Of a stretch of DNA of 64,000 nt, positions 60,501-64,000 are shown in pieces. The stretch is taken from positions 1 to 64,000 of the IMG/VR virus record IMGVR_UViG_3300017770_000005; one strand, 5' to 3'. This DNA is from a virus. A program made the translations under genes and the position numbers. The number at the start of each line of letters is the position of its first letter. Positions within the stretch are counted from its first letter, which is position 1. The notes below the pieces were generated by a model. The model worked only from the letters and a program-made list of their open reading frames with translations, did no database searches and was not told where the DNA came from.

Positions 60501-60632
60501 AATTTATACATTAATCTAAATAGCACTCTTGGAATCACTACTATCTTTGAAGCACAAGTTTCTGATGATGGTGAATCAGTTGAGGATGTTCTTGCTGTTG
60601 TAAATGTTGAGATTGATGCTGGGTTCTTCTAA
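57546..60632 (+). CDS. large fibre-type virion protein with short tandem repeats
   Basis: A 1028-residue protein. The front LSQFASFVEIRDANQNIGLS and RGDFNLDGGETSITGAGATF resembles marine phage fibre proteins. Residues about 746-860 are tandem units near 30 residues long of the form G-[DNP]-I-x-V-x-G-N-x-I-x-A-[SG]-x-G-x-x-N-I-x-M (GDIEVRGNQILASDGTVNIL, GNIRVEGNNILAGTGDTNIT, GPIQVNGNAIRASNGQDNIE). They probably stack as beta-helix turns. The end VSVGNSGDAGIVMARYDVGL and the short tail are typical of fibre caps. A virion adhesin role is inferred. Confidence 0.65.
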   Translation: MTRNSRELSQFASFVEIRDANQNIGLSTSLVMLGGVGIGSTVGDFLAERALRDPDGDPLINFNKSFFLDDVFIRGDFNLDGGETSITGAGATFPALNVTGLTTTKNLVVTGVTTLSRDTGMGTVYIGQQSVPVAGAQGDDPTNSNSDIGIGITGPGGTVNGSADGPGIAHGLVVIDNVGAGDPQKDVALYVSGRVHFNGGDPLITDPANGGETGLGTEFVVVPESLFYDTITCMEDINIVREPGNSTKARLRVFNDEREGDWAQAGIDTESASAAIFTTGGFEAKKFGSVGWGLRVQEYVDVGYDLGGTSGSEDHLGDDVLSRFYGNMNLEMPILSIGMTPASHKAAFAPYGKTEVNTDGAVFSQLQPNIVNTPTGGIGSDGARWNNVFSNFLDVGPLGTDSQANMVNLDVGLGATIGYLNVAGVGGTDENEIYLDVGPGKSRLSNVDSSGFFNHLGVATINGFLNVISDSYNNAYVATAFQSNNVDLFKQDETNSTNPEFFYPAMGNSGQNQTDAGAQLFVNPGFYLDAFGTSLFVHNNLNVLGTSILASEENPDLRFDLINYGVTELNFASQARYIDIGEAQSAVGGFTTIRSNNTELARLVLSQNEIKASDQQVNITLDSATSTAFAGFVQIGGTHIKCDSNVIDIADSSQRADLFKQAEDIIVGSNDVGIITIRNNVTELTGFLRLGKNVIQSSDEFTAIQIGLGATYTEVTGDLVVGGKDIQDGIGITNMTLDGDVKTTFYGDIEVRGNQILASDGTVNILMFDAQEATSFTGNIRVEGNNILAGTGDTNITMVANNNTIFAGPIQVNGNAIRASNGQDNIEMDSDVKTTVLGDLQVGTGTMRAGDATICIKMIGGTGDVGITSDLTANSAFFNGDEARLNTLDVNIRDNLLTLGLIEDPLNQGQLIPPNVSVGNSGDAGIVMARYDVGLSTHKYAAIFYDNSQGRIAIRTDVNPDPGTGEVGRDRFVVEQGLPSELEVQNLYINLNSTLGITTIFEAQVSDDGESVEDVLAVVNVEIDAGFF

Positions 60633-60635
60633 CCC

Positions 60636-60664
60636 TTGACAAGATGCCCAAATGTTGCTACAAT
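60636..60664 (+). promoter_or_regulatory. sigma70-type promoter after the fibre block
   Basis: TTGACA (60636-60641) and TACAAT (60659-60664) have a 17-base spacer. A short hairpin GGGTT-CTTCT-AACCC (60621-60635) that covers the fibre stop codon lies directly upstream. It should drive the 54-residue gene; a second TACAAT at 60725-60730 lies nearer that gene but lacks a good -35 box. Confidence 0.7.
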
Positions 60665-60749
60665 CTCTCTGTTGAGGTTAGAAAAGATATAGCTCTAAGA
60701 CTTTAATACTTGTCTATATACTGCTACAATATAACTAAGGATTATTTTC

Positions 60750-60914
60750 ATGGACCCATCTGAAATTTCTTTAAGTACTCCATCAAAATCTTTTGAATAT
60801 GAAAAACTTGCTAGAGATATTGATAAAATTGAAGATATTGAAGAACTGAAAATGACTCTTAAATCTTATGTTAAATTATATTTTAAGCAACAAGAAACAA
60901 TTAAAATGATCTGA
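60750..60914 (+). CDS. small helical protein, NblA-like candidate
   Basis: A 54-residue protein: MDPSEISLSTPSKSFEYEKL, then ARDIDKIEDIEELKMTLKSY and VKLYFKQQETIKMI. The two-helix plan, with F and E early, V/L-K-L-Y and Q-Q-E late, resembles NblA, the adaptor that sends phycobilisomes to Clp protease, but the spacing between helices is about three residues longer. I also associate it with small conserved genes of other T4-like cyanophages. The NblA link is a hypothesis. Confidence 0.5.
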   Translation: MDPSEISLSTPSKSFEYEKLARDIDKIEDIEELKMTLKSYVKLYFKQQETIKMI

Positions 60915-60938
60915 TGGAGACAGTTTGAGAACCGTCAC

Positions 60939-60968
60939 AAGCACCTTGACTTTAGGGTCGGGGTGCTT
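60939..60968 (+). terminator. 12-bp hairpin overlapping a promoter
   Basis: AAGCACCTTGAC and GTCGGGGTGCTT pair over 12 bases (two G-T pairs) around the loop TTTAGG. The T run is short. The -35 TTGACT of the next promoter lies across the end of the 5' arm. It can serve as a terminator for the 54-residue gene. Confidence 0.6.
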
Positions 60969-60974
60969 TATAGT
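60946..60974 (+). promoter_or_regulatory. sigma70-type promoter inside a hairpin
   Basis: TTGACT (60946-60951), 17-base spacer and TATAGT (60969-60974). It should drive the helicase gene. Confidence 0.7.
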
Positions 60975-60997
60975 ATATTCATTGACAGGGACAGCAC

Positions 60998-62245
60998 TTG
61001 ACCATCACTCTTCGTCCACACCAGCAACGTGCAGTTAATGCTATGTGGGACAACAGCAAAGGTCAGGTCATCGTTCCTACGGGTGGTGGCAAGACTATTT
61101 GTATGATTGAAGATGTAATGATCAATCTTGATCTTATCAATCTTGGTCAGACTTATGTTGTTGTAGCACCTCGCATTCTGCTTGCTGAACAACTTTGTAG
61201 TGAGTTTCTTGAACTGATTGATACTAAGAATGTTCATGTAATGCACGTTCATAGTGGTGAGACTCAGCATTTCAGCAGCACTAAAGCAGAACAGATTCAT
61301 ATGTTTGCTAATGTTGCTCGGACTTCTGGTGACTCCTGCATTATCTTTACTACTTATCATTCTCTTCATCGTGTGATGGAAGCAGATATTGAGGTCAATA
61401 CTATCTACTTTGATGAAGCACATAACAGTGTTCAACGTAACTTTTTTCCTCCCACTGAGTTCTTCTCTCACGAAGCAGATCGTTGCTTCTTTTTCACTGC
61501 TACTCCTAAGCATTCTATCACGGTAATGAAACCTGGCATGAATGATCCTGAAGTTTATGGTCAGGTTATTTGTCAGGTTCCTGCTCCAGAACTTATCAAT
61601 GGTGGTTTCATTATTCCTCCTAAAGTTGTTGTTAATCAACTAGATAATGCAGATCTCTATCCTGATGTTCCTCTCAGGGATTCTACACACTTAATCAAGA
61701 CTATTGATGAGACTGGTGCTGATAAGGCATTGATCTGCTCTAAGTCTACAAAAAACATCATCAATCTAATTGGTCAGTCTGACTTTACTTTCCAACTAGA
61801 ATTGCGTGGATATTCTTACATGTATATCACAGCAAAAACTGGTGCTATCATCGATGGACGTAAAGTCAACCGTGAGGTGTTCTTTGACACTTTGAGTGCA
61901 TGGGGTCGTGATGATGACAAAAAGTTTGTTGTGCTCCACCACAGCATCCTCTCAGAAGGTATCAATGTCAGTGGTCTTAATGCTGTAATTTTCATGAGGT
62001 CAATGGATTATATTGGCATCAGTCAGACTATCGGTCGTGTGATTCGATTGCATAAAGATGATGCTGCTGGTCTTCGCAATGGCACTATTGTTCCTGGTAA
62101 ACTTGATCAGTATACCAAATCTTATGGTCTAGTTTGTATCCCTGCCTTCAATAAAGTTGGTATTCAGACTGCACAAAAGATTCAGAATGTTGTTGACATT
62201 GTGTTTGAGCAAGGTGATGCTGCTGTTTCTGTAGTTAAGAAGTAA
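60998..62245 (+). CDS. SF2 DEAH-type helicase
   Basis: A 415-residue helicase. LRPHQQRAVNAM is the Q-like front, VPTGGGKT (residues about 26-33) is Walker A, IYFDEAHNS is motif II, FFFTATP is motif III, and ISQTIGRVIRLH is motif VI. This layout is that of small RadD/UvsW-related helicases. I start at TTG 60998, since the frame upstream has no ATG and CAGGGACAG lies near; the next ATG at 61043 would cut the LRPHQ segment. It lacks the N-terminal extra domain of T4 UvsW. A role in recombination or fork restart is likely. Confidence 0.82.
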   Translation: MTITLRPHQQRAVNAMWDNSKGQVIVPTGGGKTICMIEDVMINLDLINLGQTYVVVAPRILLAEQLCSEFLELIDTKNVHVMHVHSGETQHFSSTKAEQIHMFANVARTSGDSCIIFTTYHSLHRVMEADIEVNTIYFDEAHNSVQRNFFPPTEFFSHEADRCFFFTATPKHSITVMKPGMNDPEVYGQVICQVPAPELINGGFIIPPKVVVNQLDNADLYPDVPLRDSTHLIKTIDETGADKALICSKSTKNIINLIGQSDFTFQLELRGYSYMYITAKTGAIIDGRKVNREVFFDTLSAWGRDDDKKFVVLHHSILSEGINVSGLNAVIFMRSMDYIGISQTIGRVIRLHKDDAAGLRNGTIVPGKLDQYTKSYGLVCIPAFNKVGIQTAQKIQNVVDIVFEQGDAAVSVVKK

Positions 62246-62248
62246 TTT

Positions 62249-62473
62249 ATGAAGTATACATACACTAACTCATCAAAGTTAGAACCTACTTACTATAAAC
62301 AATTCTGCTCTGATGATGGAAATTTTGTTGTAATTCCAATTGCAGGAAAGGGTGTTAAATACACCATTATTGCTCAAGGAAAACCAACGGGAAAAATTTA
62401 TAGAAAATTTGACACAGCAATGAAAGATGTGTTAAAGTTACAAAAAAAGTACAAAAAGAAATTCAAAAAGTAA
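62249..62473 (+). CDS. hypothetical basic protein
   Basis: A 74-residue basic protein, MKYTYTNSSKLEPTYYKQFC, then FVVIPIAGKGVKYTIIAQGK and a Lys-rich helix ending VLKLQKKYKKKFKK. It lies three bases after the helicase stop and six before the next gene. The Lys-rich tail suggests nucleic-acid contact, but no family is recognised. Confidence 0.55.
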   Translation: MKYTYTNSSKLEPTYYKQFCSDDGNFVVIPIAGKGVKYTIIAQGKPTGKIYRKFDTAMKDVLKLQKKYKKKFKK

Positions 62474-62478
62474 TTGGT

Positions 62479-63147
62479 ATGTCAAATTTTTCATTATATT
62501 GTGATGTTCCAGAAGGGCATAATGAATATCTAATTCCCATGTTTTCTGTCCCACTTCTGCATCTCAAAGTGGAAGAATGGGATGAAAAGAGAAAAAGTCT
62601 TCTCGATATGTATTCAAGAAGAAGACAAGAAAGTGATAAATTTAAGATTGCCACAGGTTCTAATTCTTCTCTAGATGTGGAAACTGATTATCACCACAAT
62701 CATGACACTGGAGAGACTTACGATAGAGAAATAACAGATATTCTCAAATCAGAATTAGAAACTTTTTCAGATACTTTTGAATGTGCTGCTGAAGTATGTA
62801 CTTCATGGTTTGAAAGAGCAACTAATAGTAAGTTTCATCAGGTTCATAATCATGGATCTATGGGATTTAGTGCTGTATTATTCATTCAGTTTAGTCCTGA
62901 GTATCATACTCCCACAGTATTTTTGAATCCAAACCTGGCAGATAATGAGGTTTGTAATTGCGTACCACCAGGAATTAGGGAAGGTTCACTTATATTTTTC
63001 CCTTCTTATGTTCTTCATTATACTGCACCGAATGAGAGTGAGAAGGATAGAATCGTCCTCTCATTTAATATAAATGTAGAATACGAGAGTTTTTCTTTCG
63101 CAGATGAAGACGATAGTGATGGTGAATACTTCACAAAAGATGTCTAA
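62479..63147 (+). CDS. 2OG-Fe(II) oxygenase-type protein 1
   Basis: A 222-residue protein with the pattern of the putative 2OG-Fe(II) oxygenase family: YLIPMFSVPLLHLKVEEW at the front, KFHQVHNHGSMGFSAVLF with the first His, CVPPGIREGSLIFFPSYVLH YT with the distal His, and DRIVLSFNIN with the Arg that would hold 2-oxoglutarate. Such enzymes are common in cyanophages but their substrates are unknown. The acidic tail (FADEDDSDGEYF) overlaps the next start by 8 bases. Confidence 0.7.
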   Translation: MSNFSLYCDVPEGHNEYLIPMFSVPLLHLKVEEWDEKRKSLLDMYSRRRQESDKFKIATGSNSSLDVETDYHHNHDTGETYDREITDILKSELETFSDTFECAAEVCTSWFERATNSKFHQVHNHGSMGFSAVLFIQFSPEYHTPTVFLNPNLADNEVCNCVPPGIREGSLIFFPSYVLHYTAPNESEKDRIVLSFNINVEYESFSFADEDDSDGEYFTKDV

Positions 63148-63703
63148 ATCATTTATTCTTCGCAATTTTTTATTCAAAGATGATGTAAAAGCACTCAATC
63201 AATGGACTCTAGATAATTGTCATCTAGATTTTTTTGAAGATGCCTGCATGGATCCAGATAATCATGGAACACGATTCACAACTCGATTCCCTAATGAAGA
63301 GATAGCACCTAATTTAAACTATCCAAAGTCTGCACATACTGTACGGCAAAGAATAATCAATTATTTTCATCTAGAAGGTTACAAAAGTCCACCATCCTAC
63401 AGTCATGGAATTGTAAATGGCATTGGATATGATGGTGGCAGAATAGAGAATCATATTGACCCTACATATTATCCAAATACTAAAACAGTTCACTTTAATG
63501 CTATTACTCAACAAGCACATAAGGGTGGACATACGATCATTGGTGGTGTAGAATATACAGATATAAATTCTACAGATCTTTTGATATATCAAGTCTCTGA
63601 GATTCACCATGAAGTAACACCAACACAAGGTGATACTGCCAGAATACTATGGGTTTTTGGATTTTGTTTAGATGATGAAAAAGTACAGGAGATATTCTTA
63701 TGA
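63140..63703 (+). CDS. 2OG-Fe(II) oxygenase-type protein 2
   Basis: A 187-residue protein starting MSKSFILRNFLF (a longer frame from 63104 is less likely). ENHIDPTYYPNTKTVHFNAI has the H-x-D metal pair, QVSEIHHEVTPTQGDTARIL has the distal His and the Arg that would bind 2-oxoglutarate. The fold is that of prolyl-hydroxylase-type enzymes. It overlaps both neighbours by a few bases. The substrate is unknown. Confidence 0.7.
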   Translation: MSKSFILRNFLFKDDVKALNQWTLDNCHLDFFEDACMDPDNHGTRFTTRFPNEEIAPNLNYPKSAHTVRQRIINYFHLEGYKSPPSYSHGIVNGIGYDGGRIENHIDPTYYPNTKTVHFNAITQQAHKGGHTIIGGVEYTDINSTDLLIYQVSEIHHEVTPTQGDTARILWVFGFCLDDEKVQEIFL

Positions 63704-64000
63704 AAGATTTTGCCAACGATGAATCATTATTTGAAACTAATGATTTTTCTAATATGAATATCATTGAGTTTTGTGATGGTGATAAGGTTTCCAATTTTTA
63801 TTGGATGGATAATTTTTATAAAAGACCATACGATGTCTATGAATATCTTTTATCTGTTGAACCACCATTATGGAAAATGGGAGAAGATTGGGAACTTGGC
63901 AGAGGTACACTCAACACAAAAAACTTTGAGGATCGTAGACATATGATGAAGCATCCTGGTATGTCTTCACTATACAGTAAGATCTCGGGTATTTGTGACC
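63700..64000 (+). CDS. oxygenase-like protein (DUF6445-type), 5' part
   Basis: The first 100 codons of a gene cut by the window end. MKDFANDESLFETNDFSNMN precedes NFYWMDNFYKRPYDVYEYLL, then NFEDRRHMM and LYSKISGICD. The NFY-x-x-P-x-x-V front and FEDRRH are features I associate with cyanophage DUF6445 or 2OG-type proteins, but the metal-binding part lies beyond the window. It starts 4 bases before the previous stop, in a row with two other oxygenase-type genes. Confidence 0.5.
   Translation, partial: MKDFANDESLFETNDFSNMNIIEFCDGDKVSNFYWMDNFYKRPYDVYEYLLSVEPPLWKMGEDWELGRGTLNTKNFEDRRHMMKHPGMSSLYSKISGICD

Noticed and set aside
33400-60632. Diversity-generating retroelement acting on the fibre genes
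   Set aside because: No reverse transcriptase gene and no template/variable repeat pair with adenine-biased changes was seen in the window.
60968-61639. 223-residue minus-strand frame opposite the helicase
   Set aside because: The helicase motifs on the plus strand are unambiguous; the minus frame has no recognisable content or start signal.
60998-62245. Naming the helicase UvsW
   Set aside because: It lacks the N-terminal domain of T4 UvsW and begins directly with LRPHQ; only the SF2 class is supported.
1-64000. CRISPR array, integrase, att site, rRNA or photosystem genes such as psbA
   Set aside because: None seen on reading both strands; repeats present are coding repeats, leaders or hairpins.

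Overview
The window is a 64 kb piece of a marine T4-like cyanophage (a myovirus of the kind that infects Prochlorococcus or Synechococcus). T4 core genes are recognisable: gp33, gp59, gp32, gp53, gp48, gp4, gp54, gp26 and a gp5-type hub protein. Mixed with them are genes typical of cyanophages or their hosts: purC/purM/purS, thyX, phoH, a DUF1825 protein, CP12, a CpeT-like protein, a tryptophan-halogenase-like enzyme and 2OG-Fe(II) oxygenases. Genes are tightly packed, often with ATGA or TAATG overlaps. The longest non-coding stretches are about 150 bases or less and hold promoters, leaders, terminators or a tRNA.

Layout. 1-3.3 kb: nucleotide metabolism (end of purC, purM, purS, a glutaredoxin-like protein) mixed with small unknown genes. 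3.3-4.4 kb: a flavin-dependent halogenase on the opposite strand. 4.5-6.1 kb: small conserved genes behind strong sigma70-type promoters, then thyX. 6.1-10.7 kb: carbamoyltransferase C-type and N-type domains as four separate genes (C-N-C-N), followed by a dTDP-glucose 4,6-dehydratase-like enzyme. 10.7-15.5 kb: phoH, a PD-(D/E)XK exonuclease, gp33, gp59, DUF1825 and gp32. 15.6-18.5 kb, minus strand: gp53, gp48, an unknown gene and gp4. 18.5-32.4 kb: gp54, gp26, a gp51-like protein, two very long hub or tape-measure proteins with different peptidoglycan-hydrolase domains, a probable gp27, CP12, gp5 and spike or fibre-type proteins. 32.4-33.4 kb: small genes, a CpeT-like protein and one odd tRNA. 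33.4-60.6 kb: nine virion adhesin/fibre genes, including a subtilisin-lectin fusion, a fibre with a copper-protein-like domain, a glycine-rich tip protein and a tandemly duplicated large+small gene cassette. 60.6-64 kb: a small NblA-like candidate, an SF2 helicase and three oxygenase-type genes, the last cut by the window edge.

Regulation is unusually readable. Seven sigma70-like promoters all have exactly 17-bp spacers. Most late genes carry a T4-late-type box (NATAAATA or CTAAATA) 14-50 bp before the start, often fused with the stop codon of the preceding gene. Two sites combine both promoter types, and two hairpins contain the -35 box of the next gene. A leader of about 47 bp is shared by gp59 and a small gene 19.5 kb away.

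The most notable items are the split and duplicated carbamoyltransferase set beside a sugar-nucleotide enzyme, the halogenase, the subtilase-LamG virion protein, the cupredoxin-like fibre domain, the composite terminator-promoters and the repeated gp59 leader. All assignments come from reading the sequence; no database search was run.
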